Positions 1-10,230 are shown, counted from the stretch's first letter. The stretch is 64,000 bases of DNA from Paralithodes platypus (GCA_032716605.1 CM064492.1:49389406-49453405), one strand, 5' to 3'. Notes: generated from the sequence alone by a model not told the origin. Translations and numbers: made by a program.

Positions 1-145
1 GGGAGTCGGCTGTCTGGCCCGCTGTGCTCCCGGCCATTTGCACTCTATTTTAACCCTTTAAAAGCCTTAATAATGCTCCTAACTTGCTGCAAATTGGTGC
101 ACGACTGAAGTCGAGCGCCGCCAATAAGGGGTTAAAGAGTGTTCC
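1..145. other. Flank upstream of the first CR1 copy, no gene seen
   Basis: No coding signal is visible. The stretch holds TTAACCCTTT near 50 and AAGGGGTTAA near 126, which could be the ends of a very small TTAA element of about 85 bp, but it is too short to call. Confidence 0.4.
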
Positions 146-395
146 GTGAGTTCCAATATAACAAATTTAAAGGATTTCTATGCAAACGCTCGTAGCATAC
201 GCAATAAATTTTCAGATTTAGAGGAGCTAGTGTTTACAGAAAATTATGATGTGATTGGCATAACAGAATCTTGGCTCAATACAGAAGATAGAGACTTTTT
301 AGCAGAATATTCACTTCCCGGTTATGTAATGTTTGAGAAAAGCCGAATAAATAGAAATCGAGGTGGCGTTTTACTTTATATCAAAGAAAGTCTTA
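146..395 (+). pseudogene. CR1-1 endonuclease, N-terminal part
   Basis: About 83 codons of the APE-type endonuclease that nicks target DNA for reverse transcription. Visible signatures are the Asn of FYANARSIRNKF, the catalytic-Glu segment GITESWLN and the RGGVLLYIK strand. The first codon is GTG and there is no ATG, so the 5' end is probably an internal truncation rather than a true start. The frame is interrupted after IKESL by the CCCGA-rich insert and resumes at 1466. Confidence is high because the antisense copy gives the uninterrupted version. Confidence 0.85.
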
Positions 396-1465
396 AGGCC
401 GCGTCATAAAGAGGTCGCAGCGACCCGGTTACTTGGCCGCGTCATACAGAGGTCGCAGCGACCCGACAGTAACCTGAAGGCAATGACTTGCACTTTTCAC
501 CCGAAGTCCCCGAATGAGACTCGTACCCCGACTATGACTAGAAAGCATTTCGAATGCTACCCGAGGGACTCTAATTCGGCCCGAATACGAGCCGATGTTA
601 TCCCGTATATTACTCTAAACTAACCAGAAGTTGAACTGAATTGAATCGACCACGAGTTGAAAGGTAATCGACGGTGACCCGAGTAGCCGATACCAACCCG
701 AGTTAAAACCGAATTACACCCGAAGTAACCCGACTTAAAACCGAATGAAAACCGAACCCCACCCGAAGTCAGGAACCCAACCGGAATTAAACCAGAATGT
801 AAGTCGAACGTGACTAGAATAAGTTGCTTCAACTGCCCACAGGAATGCTTCACGTGGTTCCGCCCATCGGCTCGCGTTCGGGTTTGATTCGACTTGGCTT
901 CGACTAGCCTTCGACTTATATTCTAGTCATTCGGATCACGATAGAGTAATCATCGAGTCTAATTAGGAATGTCGGGCATGCATCGAGTCATTTTCTAGTA
1001 GTATTCGGGTATCCATCCAGTCATCATCCTGAAATTCGGGTCAGCATCGAGTAACAGTGGACTTTCGAACAAGTTTATGTAGGAATTTTCCACTGAGCAT
1101 CGAGTCTAATTCGGGTTATGGTCTACATCATCGGGTCTAAGTCGACTTAGGTTCGATCAATTCTGGTATTAATCGGGTTAAATTTTTTGACTCGAAAGTG
1201 ACCCGAATAGGTCGAATGCGATCAGAATATGGTAGAATGTAAGCCGAATACGACTCAAATGTAAATCGAAGGTGACTCGAGGATTTTGTAACGTTTTTTT
1301 GACCCGAACGCACTCGAGGATTTCCCAAAAGTTAACGCATACACTAACTTTTGGCCGACTCACCCGAACATTCGGGTGATGACCAGAGCATGACTAGAAC
1401 GACTCGGACTTACCCGAATCATACCCGATGTCGCCCGATTATCGGGCCGAATACACCCGAACCGC
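396..1465. repeat. 1.07-kb insert built from degenerate CCCGA/TCGA words
   Basis: This block sits inside the CR1-1 endonuclease frame. In the antisense copy at 47433-50369 the same position holds only about 24 bp, beginning CCCGACC. The insert opens with two roughly 39-bp tandem units, each containing the palindrome GGTCGCAGCGACC. It then becomes a long run of loosely spaced words: CCCGAA, ACCCGA and GTCGAA up to about 835, the opposite-strand words TTCGGGT and CATCGAGTC from about 835 to 1160, and the forward words again to the end. Unit spacing is irregular (roughly 10-16 bp), and no coding frame or terminal repeat is apparent. Confidence 0.7.
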
Positions 1466-2078
1466 AAAAATTGTGAACGTCGACACATCTTTTGTGCTAA
1501 TAAAGAATAATAAAGGTACAAAAATATTACTTGCGTTAATATACAGACCTCCAGCTCAATCAGTGCAAACTGACCAAGAAATTTACGAACAAATTGCAGA
1601 TGTAAGTAACTCACAAGATACCGTAATTTTTGGCTACTTTAATTTACCTGTGACCAAATGGGGAGATACTCTTACTTCACACTCAGGACATGACTTGTAT
1701 ACGAACTTACAAGAGAGTTCGCTTTATCAATTTGTTCGAACGCCGACCCGTGGTAATAACGTGCTTGACATTGTACTTGCAACAAAAGAAGAATTAATAG
1801 AGAATTTGAATGTTGGTGATGAATTCAGTAACAGCGACCATCGTACGATAACTTTCACTTTAAAGTTTACTAGTAACGAACCAAATAGTAGCATCGAAAA
1901 AGTCCCTAATTTCAAGAAAGCAAACTTTCATAAACTTAGAGCAATGTTTAAAGAAACTGACTGGAGCTTTTTAATTAACAATAACGACATAAATACATCT
2001 TGGAAGTTATTCGAAACCACTTACCTAAAAGCAGTGCAAAGACAGCATACCATCGAAAATACGGCGTCCAGGCCATAA
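1466..2078 (+). pseudogene. CR1-1 endonuclease, C-terminal part
   Basis: The endonuclease fold resumes with VNVDTSFVLI, LALIYRPP, a GDFN-type loop, TPTRGNNVLD and the catalytic SNSDHRTITF block. The expected GDFN reads GYFN here (GAC to TAC), which removes a metal-binding aspartate. The antisense copy keeps GDFN. The frame ends in a stop where the related copy continues into the linker with a CIPSKIRRP-type sequence, so there is a frameshift at about 2035-2075. Confidence 0.88.
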
Positions 2079-2640
2079 TAATAAGCCCAAATGGTGGAAT
2101 AAAGATTTTTCAAACGGTCTGCTTGCTAAAAAATTTGCTAATGATAGATTAAAATCCTCACAAAACGACGAAGAACGGGTGAAATTTGTAGAGCTACAAC
2201 GCAAAGCCAAAAAGTTAATTAAGCAAAGTAAAAAGACCCTAGAGTTACATATTGCAAATCAAAGTAAAACAAACCCGAAAGAATTCTATAGTTATATCAG
2301 AAAGAAAAAAGTAGTTACTTCAACTGTTGGACCGTTAGTCGATGAAAATGGAGAATACACCAAAGACGAAGTACAAATGAGTAATGCCCTCAATACCTTC
2401 TTTGCATCAGTTTTTACAACAGAAGACCTCAGTGATATCCCTACACCATCGCCGATTCAGATGTTCTAAGCAATATCACCGTTACAGAGAGAAAAGTATT
2501 GAGTTGTTTAGATAAACTCAAGGTAAATAAAATGCCTGGACCTGATACAATCTCGCCTAGAGTTCTAAAGGAAGCTAAGGATGAGTCTCCAAACCACTGA
2601 CATTACTATTCAATAAATCCTTGCAGTCTGGAACTATGCC
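2079..2640 (+). pseudogene. CR1-1 linker between endonuclease and reverse transcriptase, frameshifted
   Basis: Basic linker sequence (KFVELQRKAKKLIKQSKKTLELHIANQ) followed by the RT N-terminal finger region, matching the antisense copy. The clearest open part is 2179-2469, ending after [21 protein letters not shown] small deletion then shifts the frame, and the [12 protein letters not shown] motif lies in another frame near 2535-2570. Confidence 0.85.
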
Positions 2641-3613
2641 TGATCAGTGGAAGCTAGCCAACGTAACACAGATATTAAAAAAAGGCAGCAAATCCCTACC
2701 AGTAACTATCGTCCAATTAGCTTAACCTCAGTTGTATGTAAAATTCTAGAAACGGTCATAAGAGACAGACTCGTAAATCACTTGGAGGAAAATAACATAC
2801 TTAAAGATACTCAACACGGCTTTCGTAAAAAAGGTTCCTGTTTAACAAACCTCTTAGACTTCGTCCACGATATACTCAACCTCTACGATGAGCGTAAAGC
2901 TGTAGATATTATATACCTTGATTTTCAAAAGGCCTTTGACAAAGTTCCCCCACAAACGTTTACTGCTAAAACTAAAAGCGCATGGAATACAAGATGGTGT
3001 GTTGAAATGGATAGAAAATTGGCTCAGCGACAGAAAGCAAAGAGTAGTCATAAACGGTAAGGCATCTAAATGGACCAATGTAAGTAGCGGGGTACCCCAG
3101 GGATCGGTACTAGGACCAATTCTCTTTCTAATTTACATCAACGACATAGATGAGGGTCTCACCTGTACAATCTCAAAATTTGCTGACTATACAAAAATTG
3201 CAAATAGCGTACTCTCAAAAGAACAAGTTGGCGATATGCAACACAATCTAGATAAATTGTCATGTTGGGCCCAAATTTGGCAAATGAGTTTCAATGCGGA
3301 TAAATGTAAAGTACTACATATCGGATACGTAAATGAGAAAGCAAACTATTCGATGAATGGCACTCAGCTTAAGAATGTAAACAGAGAAACTGATCTGGGA
3401 GTAACAATATCGAGTAATCTAAAACCGAGTCAACAATGTTCAGAAGTTGTTAAGAAGGCAAACAAAATAATTGGCTTTATAGGCAGGTCATTTGAGCATA
3501 AATCCAAAGAAGTTATCCTAACCCTTTACAATTCCTTAGTCCGCCCTCTTCTGGAATACTGCGTTCAATCCTGGTGTCATTATTACCAAAAAGATATAAA
3601 CAAGCTAGAATGA
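2641..3613 (+). pseudogene. CR1-1 reverse transcriptase domain, inactive
   Basis: Reverse transcriptase of the CR1 clade. Blocks in order are [40 protein letters not shown] (motif A, first catalytic Asp), [21 protein letters not shown] (motif B), KFADYTKIA (motif C) and KCKVLHIGY. Motif C should read FADD. The second Asp is Tyr (GAT to TAT), whereas the antisense copy has FADD. The domain spans two frames, overlapping at 2918-3060 because of an indel near the KVPPQT segment, and ends in a TGA where the related copy keeps the frame. Confidence 0.92.
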
Positions 3614-4006
3614 GTTCAACGTAGAGTTACCAAAATGATACCTAGCCTAAAGAACAAACCATACGAAGAGCGTCTTAGAGAATTAAATCTATTTCCTTTA
3701 ACCCAGCGCAGATTAAGAGGTGACTTAATTCAAGTGTTCAAAATCATCAATGGCATCGACAATATGAACTGTAGTAAGTACTTCACTATCGACCAATCTA
3801 ACTACACGTGGGGAAACGGTTGCAAAATTATTGGTAAATCTTTTAACTCACACGAATCTAAGAATTTCTTCTTCAATCGAGTTGTCAACTTGTGGAATGG
3901 GCTTCCCCGCGACGTTATAGACTGCAGCACCGTTGATTCATTTAAACTCCGCCTAGACAAATATCTCGCATCAAACCCGCGACTGACTGAGTTTGTAAAT
4001 GAATAA
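3614..4006 (+). pseudogene. CR1-1 C-terminal domain
   Basis: The C-terminal region of the CR1 polyprotein, recognised by RVTKMIPSLKNKPYEERL followed by LRELNLFPLTQRRLRGDLIQVFKI, as is usual for the clade after the thumb. The terminal stop at 4004-4006 agrees with the antisense copy (47645), so this is the authentic end of ORF2. Confidence 0.88.
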
Positions 4007-4219
4007 CTTTAGTTTATCCTCCCCTCAATTACTAACCCATCTGTCCCCTACTAACTTCCTAATCCTGCTACAGACATTAGTTCACTTTTCAATGTTCCCT
4101 TACCCACTCTAAACCACTGTTTGGACACTTGATCCTCAGTGTTTTGGAGGACAAGCAGCCTAGAAGGGTCACTAGACCTGTTGTTGCTTGATTTCCTTTG
4201 TACTCTTTTGTACTCCTTT
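4007..4219 (+). repeat. CR1-1 3' untranslated region and terminal short repeats
   Basis: About 210 bp shared with the copies at 35309 and 47433. It ends in tandem TTTGTACTC-like units, the kind of short 3' repeat that CR1 reverse transcriptases recognise. In the other two copies this tail runs straight into (TC)n. Here it runs into the Penelope-like arm, with GTAC shared at the junction. Confidence 0.75.
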
Positions 4220-4690
4220 GTACATGATGATACAGGATATATGACGTGTTTCACTGGACAACCAGCATTATCAAGTAAGGATAGAATGATATAAAAGGTA
4301 AACAGGAAGGGTATATATAGAGGGTGGAGGATCAGAGGAGGCGAAAATCAGGGGGCAAAAGTCTGCTATTGGTAGAGGGGTATTCTAAGAGAGAAAAAGA
4401 GAGGACCGCGTCACGCATGCGCACTGGATGTGGGAAGGTGGTGGTCGGTTGGCGGGGTCGAAGCTGATTGGCTGCGTGTCGAGGGGCGTGGCCTAAGTTG
4501 CATAGTACGTGTGGCGCCGGCAGAAGACGAAGCTGAAGGAGGTAGCGCGGGGGGCTGCGTCAAGGGCACCGGGGGGCGAGGGGGGGGCGTTAGGACCTGT
4601 AGGATAGTGCCTTTTGGCAGAAGGAAGGATCTGAAGGTCCAGAGTTTGGTTGTTGATGTTAGGATGTAAGGCTTGGATATATAACGCTTC
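4220..4690 (-). repeat. Left inverted arm of the Penelope-like element
   Basis: This is the reverse complement of 5754-6213, allowing for scattered substitutions and small indels. Because the right arm includes the last codons of the ORF (EALYIQALHPNINNQ), the left arm carries the same codons antisense. The boundary at 4690 abuts the RT fragment with no spacer. Confidence 0.85.
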
Positions 4691-5149
4691 CCGGAGAAGG
4701 CCCTGAAAACACTGCTGGAGCTATGTACCAAGAAGGCCCCCTTCCTTTGCCCCCGGGGCAACATGTACAACCAGATAGACGGTGTGGCGATGGGCAGCCC
4801 CCTAAGAGTTCTTTTTGCGAACTTTTTTATGGGTACCATCGAGGAAGAGCTCCTAGCTGCCCAACGACTCGCCGTCTACTGCAGATACGTGGATGACATC
4901 TTCGTGCAAATCAAGGACCTCCACGAACTACAGGAACTCCAGCATCGCTTCATGACCTCCTACGGACTTAACTTCACCTTTGAAAAATCAAACAATGGAC
5001 AACTCCCCTTCCTCGACATCCTTGTAGCTCTGAACGACCATGGGTTCAAAACCACCGTCTACACTAAACCAACTAACACAGGACAATGCCTCAACGGCGA
5101 TAGTGAATGCCCCGCCGTTATCTTCTATCCTCCATCTCCGCTTATGTAA
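4691..5149 (+). pseudogene. Penelope-like reverse transcriptase fragment
   Basis: Starts in mid-domain with CTKKAPFLCPRGNMYNQIDGVAMGSPLRVLF, the Penelope equivalent of RT motif B. It continues to CRYVDDIFVQ (motif C with both aspartates present), LNFTFEKSNNGQLPFLDI and VYTKPTNTG, all diagnostic of the family. The fingers and motif A are missing. The frame stops at 5149, and the protein continues in the overlapping frame from about 5110. Confidence 0.9.
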
Positions 5150-5880
5150 GGAGAGCCCTCACGCACTGCTCTACCTGGGCCGACACCCACCAGGAACTAG
5201 AAAGACTATCCCAAGTTTTAGTGAATAACGGATACTCCAACTCCGACATCTCCAGCACCATCAACCACCATCTTGAAAAATGGTACACCCAAAGCCCTCC
5301 CAACATTGACCCCCCCAATGAAATTAAGATCTTCTACCGCAATTTTATGTCCTCTGAACACAAAAATGACGAGGCAGTCTTAAAAGAAATAATCTCCAAG
5401 CATGTCCACCCAACCAACCTGGAAAACAAAATCAAATTAATAATTTATTACAAATCCCCCAAGACCTCCAACCTCGTTCTCCGCAACAAACCTGCTTCCA
5501 CCAAGATAAAGAGCCCGATGACCGACGATCACGTCATTTACCAACATACCTGTAATTATGAGGACTGTGGACCTCATTCCTATATTGGCATGACGCAGAC
5601 TCGTCTTTCACGTCGGTTAACTCTTCACCTTCAGGCTGGAGCCATCAAAGACCACTATCTCACCCCTAACCACCCCCACTCACACACAACGAGTTAGAAA
5701 AACACCCCCCCATACTCGATAAAGAAAGTGACGCAAGGAGATTACCTATACTCGAAGCGTTATATATCCAAGCCTTACATCCTAACATCAACAACCAAAC
5801 TCTGGACCTTCAGATCCTTCCTTCTGCCAAAAAGCACTATCCTACAGGACCTAACGCCCCCCGGTGCCCTTGACGCAACC
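5107..5880 (+). pseudogene. Penelope-like thumb/connection region and GIY-YIG endonuclease
   Basis: After RYLLSSISAYVRRALTHCS the frame runs through a connection region (NEIKIFYRNFMSSEHK, IIYYKSPKTSNLVLRN) into a GIY-YIG-type nuclease with a CNYEDCGPHSYIGMTQ core and TRLSRRLTLHLQ. The cysteine pair before YIG is typical of Penelope endonucleases. A frameshift near 5690 moves the remaining C-terminus (ILDKES.ARRLPILEALYIQAL) into another frame, ending at a stop at about 5880, inside the right arm. Confidence 0.88.
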
Positions 5881-6213
5881 CCCCGCGCTTCCTCCTTCAG
5901 CTTCGTCTTCTGCCGGCGCCACACGTACTACGCAACTTAGGCCACGCCCTTCGACACGCAGCCAATCAGCTTCAACCCCGCCAACCGACCACCACCTTCC
6001 CTCATCCAGTGCGCATGAGTGACGCGGTCCTCTCTTTTTCTCTCCTAGAATACCCCTCCACCAATAGCAGACTTTTGCCCCCTGATTTTTGCCTCCTCTG
6101 ATCCTCCACCCTCTATATATACCCTTCCTGTTTACCTTTTATATCATTCTATCCTTACTTGATAATGCTGGTTGTCCAGTGAAACGCGTCGTATATCCTG
6201 CATCATCATGTAC
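5754..6213 (+). repeat. Right arm of the Penelope-like element
   Basis: Pairs with 4220-4690 over about 460 bp. It contains the ORF C-terminus, then a GC-rich then C/T-rich leader with CTCTATATATACCC, and ends in CATCATCATGTAC. An ORF begins 22 bp downstream, so this arm also acts as the 5' leader of the next unit. Confidence 0.85.
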
Positions 6214-6235
6214 ATTAATGTAACCCTGTACCACC

Positions 6236-6388
6236 ATGAATTTTGCTAATTTCATTCATCTACTTCCTGCCACCCAGCGAAAACTCATCAGAGACTTGGA
6301 AACTTTGAATAATAACATTTCCAACGCAGAAATTGCCATTTCTTTCAACAGCGTATATATTAAAGAAAATGTATTACCTGGCTTTACT

Positions 6389-6391
<3 letters not shown>
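6236..6391 (+). pseudogene. N-terminal start of a second Penelope-like unit
   Basis: An ATG-started frame of about 52 residues (LLPATQRKLIRDLETLNNN, then IAISFNSVYIKENVLPGFTN) resembles the N-terminal Penelope motif in which a short helix is followed by GVLPxYTNI. It is placed exactly as a tandem unit would be, directly after the right arm. A (TA)n tract replaces everything after TN. Assignment rests on position and this single motif. Confidence 0.6.

Positions 6392-6447
<56 letters not shown>
6392..6447. repeat. (TA)n microsatellite
   Basis: A 56-bp pure AT run at the broken end of the second Penelope unit. The reading frame through it is an artefact. Confidence 0.95.
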
Positions 6448-6450
<3 letters not shown>

Positions 6451-6783
6451 ACTGTGTCGCTTCTAGGCTTCCCCACTCGCTCACACACACACACACTCAC
6501 TCTCTCTCATACTCAGCCAATATTCCGAGCATGATTGTGTTGAGAGTTCCAACTTGGCCACTACCTGCGTCTCTCTCTCTCACGCACACGAACACACACA
6601 GTATACCCACATGTACACCAAGTGGAAGTCGTTGTATAACCTCTTGCGTTTACACATTAACTATATCGTACGCTGTAAAAAATAAAGGGTATATAAGAAG
6701 GTAAGAAAAATAGTATATAAAATCATTGGGTAATTTATCTTTGTATCCTTGCGTTATACGGGTTTGATACCACCAATATACCT
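6448..6783. other. Intergenic, short CA/CT repeats
   Basis: Contains (AC)n near 6481-6496, short CT runs and unremarkable AT-rich sequence. Nothing coding is recognised. Confidence 0.5.
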
Positions 6784-7046
6784 TTAATGGGATATGGGTC
6801 GTTATTCTGGTCCCCCTTCTTCCTCATGTTTAGCCCCATTAGTCTTCAGATTTTATGACGTTCGACCCAATAGTTTGGCCATTTTAAGACCTATCGTCCC
6901 ATTTCTTTGTCATATTAAGACTTTTCGTGTTCATTTAGGTGTCGATTTTTCCCTGGCGAGCGATAGCGAGCCTGTAATTTAAGAGGTCTATGGAGGAAAA
7001 TAAGAACATAGTAAATGAGCAAATAAATGCGACCATTCCCCCTTAA
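6784..7046 (+). mobile_element. MITE-1 copy, internally shortened
   Basis: Bounded by TTAA at both ends. It carries the family blocks CCCCCTTCTTCCTCATGTTTAGCCCC, repeated TTTTAAGAC words, the GGCGAGCGATAGCGAGCC module and a GAGGTCTATGGAGGAAAATAA tail. The GGCCTTCGGCC hairpin and GTACAAATTTA block of longer copies are missing, so it is an internal-deletion derivative. Confidence 0.8.
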
Positions 7047-7822
7047 ATGGATATATTATTATAGACACTTTATTGACCCGATCATACCCATTATATTACT
7101 GACCGTGACGATAACATAGTCTCCGTAACTGACGATGGTGGAGATAATAATAGCCCCTTCAGGATACGGTGACGCGTTTCTGCCTTGGATTCTGGCTATT
7201 AATAGACGATTTTATGCAGTTTATGACGGATCTCTAGGCATCAGAGGGGTGTGAAGTATCTCGATGACGCGTTTATTCTTTATAATCTGGATATGATTAG
7301 AAGATTTGTATGCAGTTTAGGAAGGATCTCAAGGAATCAGAGGAGTATATATTATCTCAATTAACCCTATAAAGCCCAAACTCCTTCCTAACCCCATACT
7401 AATAGCGTAAAGTCAACTAGAATGTCAACTGAATGGGATAACTATCGTCGATAACACGTTTACTATGGTCTATGGCACTTGTTGGTACAGTTCCCTGCAA
7501 AAATTCCGTTCTTCTCCGAGATTTTTGTTCATGAAAGTCAAAATAGTATTATTGAATTAAGAGACTTCCTTGCTATGTAATAGTAAATTAACCTTTTTAG
7601 GCAACTATTGAATAAGGTACTACACTCTAAATTCAATTATACGATTCTTACTTAAATAAATAAAATCTCAGAAGAGGAACGGAACCCTGCTACACTGTAA
7701 AGAAAAAGGCTATGACAGATGTATAAAATGATCACACATTTTTGCACACGCACAGTTTCCAGAGCAATGTGTATGAGTGTTTAAGTTTCATTATTGTAGT
7801 CTTATTTGAAATTGACATTCCC

Positions 7823-7863
<41 letters not shown>

Positions 7864-8201
7864 CCCCCCCTCCCTCTCTCTCCCAAAGACACACATAATA
7901 CTCATTAATCACAAAATTAATCATATCACATACACACACTCACACATACGCACACCCACACACACCAGCACACAAACACACCCATTGCATTACGTACAGT
8001 CCCGAACAAGGGTGGAAGGTCTTTTATAGAACTGAACACGGGATCACGGAAGGAAAACTGAGCTATGGGGGAACGTAAATAAAAGGAGAGACAATATAAA
8101 AGGCAGTTCAGCGGTAGAAGGGCGACAAAGGGTAGGGAGGAGGAAGCGAAAGAGAAAAGAAGGAAGGAAGGAAGGGAGATCTTTAACGAGGGTAGGAAGA
8201 G

Positions 8202-8235
<34 letters not shown>

Positions 8236-8425
8236 TAGAGAGAGGAGAGAGAGAGAGAAGAGTAAATGGAATAACTAGATACATAGCTATATATACCAAC
8301 ATTCTTAACGCCAGATATATTAGCGTATAACATCCAAGCAACATCTAACGCCTATTATATCGAAAGAAAGTTGTATAAATACCATTATTTTATTTTGTAT
8401 ATGTATTACATCTTTGCCTAAGCTA
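7047..8425. other. Intergenic with MITE-3 remnants and CT/GA microsatellites
   Basis: 7180-7370 contains degenerate MITE-3 pieces (TGGCTATTAATAGACGATTT and GAAGGATCTCAAGGAATC). Microsatellites lie at 7828-7860 (CT)n and 8195-8265 (GA)n, interrupted. Open frames here come from the low-complexity tracts. Confidence 0.6.
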
Positions 8426-8640
8426 TTAACCCCCTTCTGTACCGGCGAGGACTGTTAAATTATAATCTAGCTACATTTAGACGATATTATGCAGTTTAAG
8501 AGGGATCTGTGATAGTAAAAAGGGCTAAGTGAGATAGTTCGAAGCCTGTTAATTATTGGAGGCCATTTTGAAGCTGAATAATATCGTCTAATAATAGCCA
8601 GAATAACGTTATATGATGTCACCGGAAGTGAACGGGTTAA
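8426..8640 (+). mobile_element. MITE-3 copy (TTAA hairpin element)
   Basis: 215 bp with TTAA on both sides. Left end TTAACCCCCTTCTGTACCGG, right end CACCGGAAGTGAACGGGTTAA. The halves are largely self-complementary (TTTAGACGATATTATGC against ATATCGTCTAATAATAG). The TTAA target and CCC start are those of piggyBac-type elements; no transposase is present. Confidence 0.8.
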
Positions 8641-8839
8641 AAGTCTTCCATCAGTTAACCCTTCTGTACCGGCAATGGGACTATTTTCTGGCTACTATTA
8701 GACGAATTAATTAAGTTTAAAAAGGGCCTCCAGCAATTAACAGGGTTCGATTTTTTTTTTTTTTTTTTTTTTTTCTATATTCCAACTTACTTCCTCTCGG
8801 GCATAGGCTGAGAGCCTTAACATTCACCGCTTTACAATG

Positions 8840-9390
8840 AATTATTATGTTCCTTCCAACAACCAACTATACTCCTAAAATCGATTAATGAAATTTACAA
8901 ACACATGTGGCAGTCCGTGGATTCGAACCCAGGATGCTCACACCGAAAATCAACACCTTATGCATCGCACCACGAAGACAGTTAAAGAATGGTGGACACT
9001 GCCTACGATTTATTATGCAACTTCGAATCCTGCATATCAATCTAAGCATGTACACACATCCCAACTGCAACTCACGTAGGCTATGCATATGTGAATGGAA
9101 AGAGCAATTAATGGGGCCTTAACCACTAGGAAAGTCCTCTCGATAAATTGCCCCTGAACCAATATCAATTATTATGTTCATTCCAACAACCAACTATACT
9201 CCTAAAATCGATTAATGAAATTTACAAACACATGTGGCAGTCCGTGGATTCGAACCCAGGATGCTCGCACCGAAAATCAACACCTTATGCATCGCACCAC
9301 GAAGACAGTTAAAGAATGGTGGACACTGCCTACGATTTATTATGCAACTTCGAATCCTGCATATCAATCTAAGCATGTACACACATCCCA
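8840..9390 (-). repeat. Two direct copies (327-bp offset) of a tRNA-like SINE segment
   Basis: 8840-9062 and 9167-9390 differ by only a few bases. On the minus strand each reads TGGTGCGATGCATAAGG (possible A box), then GGTTCGAATCC (B box), 3' of which lies AATTTCATTAATCGATTTTAGG. The same B-box segment with GTGCCACATG recurs on the plus strand at 11590-11634 inside a MITE-1 copy. Pol III boxes are judged by eye; no cloverleaf was computed. Confidence 0.6.
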
Positions 9391-9689
9391 AACAGTGAAG
9401 CCCGTGAGGTCTTGTTCCAGTCTAGGGAGTGAGACATGTGAAGCACGTAGAGTACAACAAGCACCTGCCATCTTGCCTTCACATGAGGCACGGTGCTCAC
9501 TCATGGCCCGAAACGACCCCATCTCTGAAGCCACCTCGTTCCCGTGCTTCACTGTCTCACCCCCTACACTCGGACTCTCACACTTACACACACACAACAC
9601 CATCTGTTGAGCAGATAACTCACCAGGCATTGCACCCCTATAGCATATTTTGAATATGGGAATATTCATACAGTGCTATTTAATCAGGG

Positions 9690-9853
9690 AACAATGAGGG
9701 TATTTTATTGACGTTTCGGTGGGCTTGTGGTAATGCACTGATACCAGGTACAGCACAAATTCCATCCCAATAATATCTTCCCATTGATACATCGGGATTT
9801 GAACCCGGGACCTTTGGATTACCAGGCCAGTGGCAAGACCACTCCACCACACC
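9690..9853 (-). mobile_element. tRNA-derived SINE head
   Basis: On the minus strand, GTGGTGGAGTGGTCTTGCC (A-box type), then GGTCCCGGGTTCAAATCCC (B box) about 35 nt later, followed by a non-tRNA body containing GACGTTT. The spacing matches a tRNA. The lack of a complete acceptor stem and the appended body argue for a SINE rather than a functional tRNA gene. Confidence 0.65.
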
Positions 9854-10230
9854 TCCCCTAAACTATCTCACTTAACCCTTTTTACTACTACAGATCCTTC
9901 TTAAGCTGCACAAAATCCTCTAAATACATCCAGAATAAGATGAAAATGACGTCGCCGGTATAGAAAAGGTTAACTCCATTAGACGATTAAATTCAGTTTA
10001 AAAACTGCCTCCAGCAATGAACAGGCTTCGAACTATCTCACTTAACCCTTTTTCCTACCACAGATCCTTCTTAAACTGCACACAATCTTCTAAATACATC
10101 CAGAATAAGATGCAAATGACGTAACCAGTACAAAAAAGGGTTAACTAATTTCTACGTTTACCTCCTTCGGCTGACCTCACAGAATCTATTTACATTAGCT
10201 AACCAAACCTACTCCTGCGGTCAACTTCTT

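Larger units (their letters stand above)
146..4219 (+). mobile_element. CR1-clade non-LTR retrotransposon, family CR1-1, copy A (broken)
   Basis: The order is apurinic endonuclease, linker, reverse transcriptase, C-terminal CR1 domain, then a 3' tail of TTTGTACTC-type repeats. The protein fragments match those of the antisense copy at 47433-50369 almost residue for residue, so both belong to one family. CR1 clade is assigned from motifs such as SPGPD-type, [44 protein letters not shown] and YEERLRELNLFPL. The copy is dead: it is split by a 1.07-kb insert, has several frameshifts, and carries Asp-to-Tyr changes in both catalytic centres. No ORF1 is seen, so it is 5' truncated. Its 3' end touches the Penelope-like element. 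Confidence 0.92.
4220..6391 (+). mobile_element. Penelope-like element with inverted arms and a partial second unit
   Basis: Order: inverted arm (4220-4690), RT palm and C-terminal region, GIY-YIG endonuclease, direct arm (5754-6213), then the beginning of a new Penelope-type ORF (6236-6391) cut by (TA)n. Penelope elements are known for 5' truncation, tandem partial copies and arms (pLTRs) in direct or inverse orientation, which fits. Base composition is more C-rich than that of the adjacent CR1. The coding part has frameshifts at about 5130 and 5690, so the element is inactive. Confidence 0.85.
8751..9858 (-). mobile_element. Compound SINE-type insertion (minus strand, poly-A tail)
   Basis: Begins on the plus strand with 24 T, which is a poly-A tail read on the minus strand, and interrupts a MITE-3. 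It contains two near-identical segments with a tRNA-like B box and, at its far end, a clear tRNA-derived SINE head. No long ORF of its own is credible. Confidence 0.65.
8655..10144 (+). mobile_element. MITE-3 copy split by a SINE insertion, plus a partial tandem MITE-3
   Basis: 8655-8750 is the left half of a MITE-3, ending ATTAACAGGGTTCGA. The right half resumes at about 9859 with AACTATCTCACTTAACCC and ends at the TTAA at 9970-9973. In the intact copy at 11722-11937 these halves are contiguous. A second, 5'-shortened MITE-3 follows directly to the TTAA at 10141-10144. Confidence 0.75.

Noticed and set aside
4411..4839. 142-codon minus-strand frame
   Set aside because: It is the antisense copy of the Penelope C-terminus in the inverted arm, extended by chance through GC-rich leader sequence.
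8885..9275. Possible tRNA genes
   Set aside because: B boxes are present but acceptor stems are not complete, the segments occur in repeated copies with extra body sequence, and one block carries a poly-A tail; SINEs explain them better.
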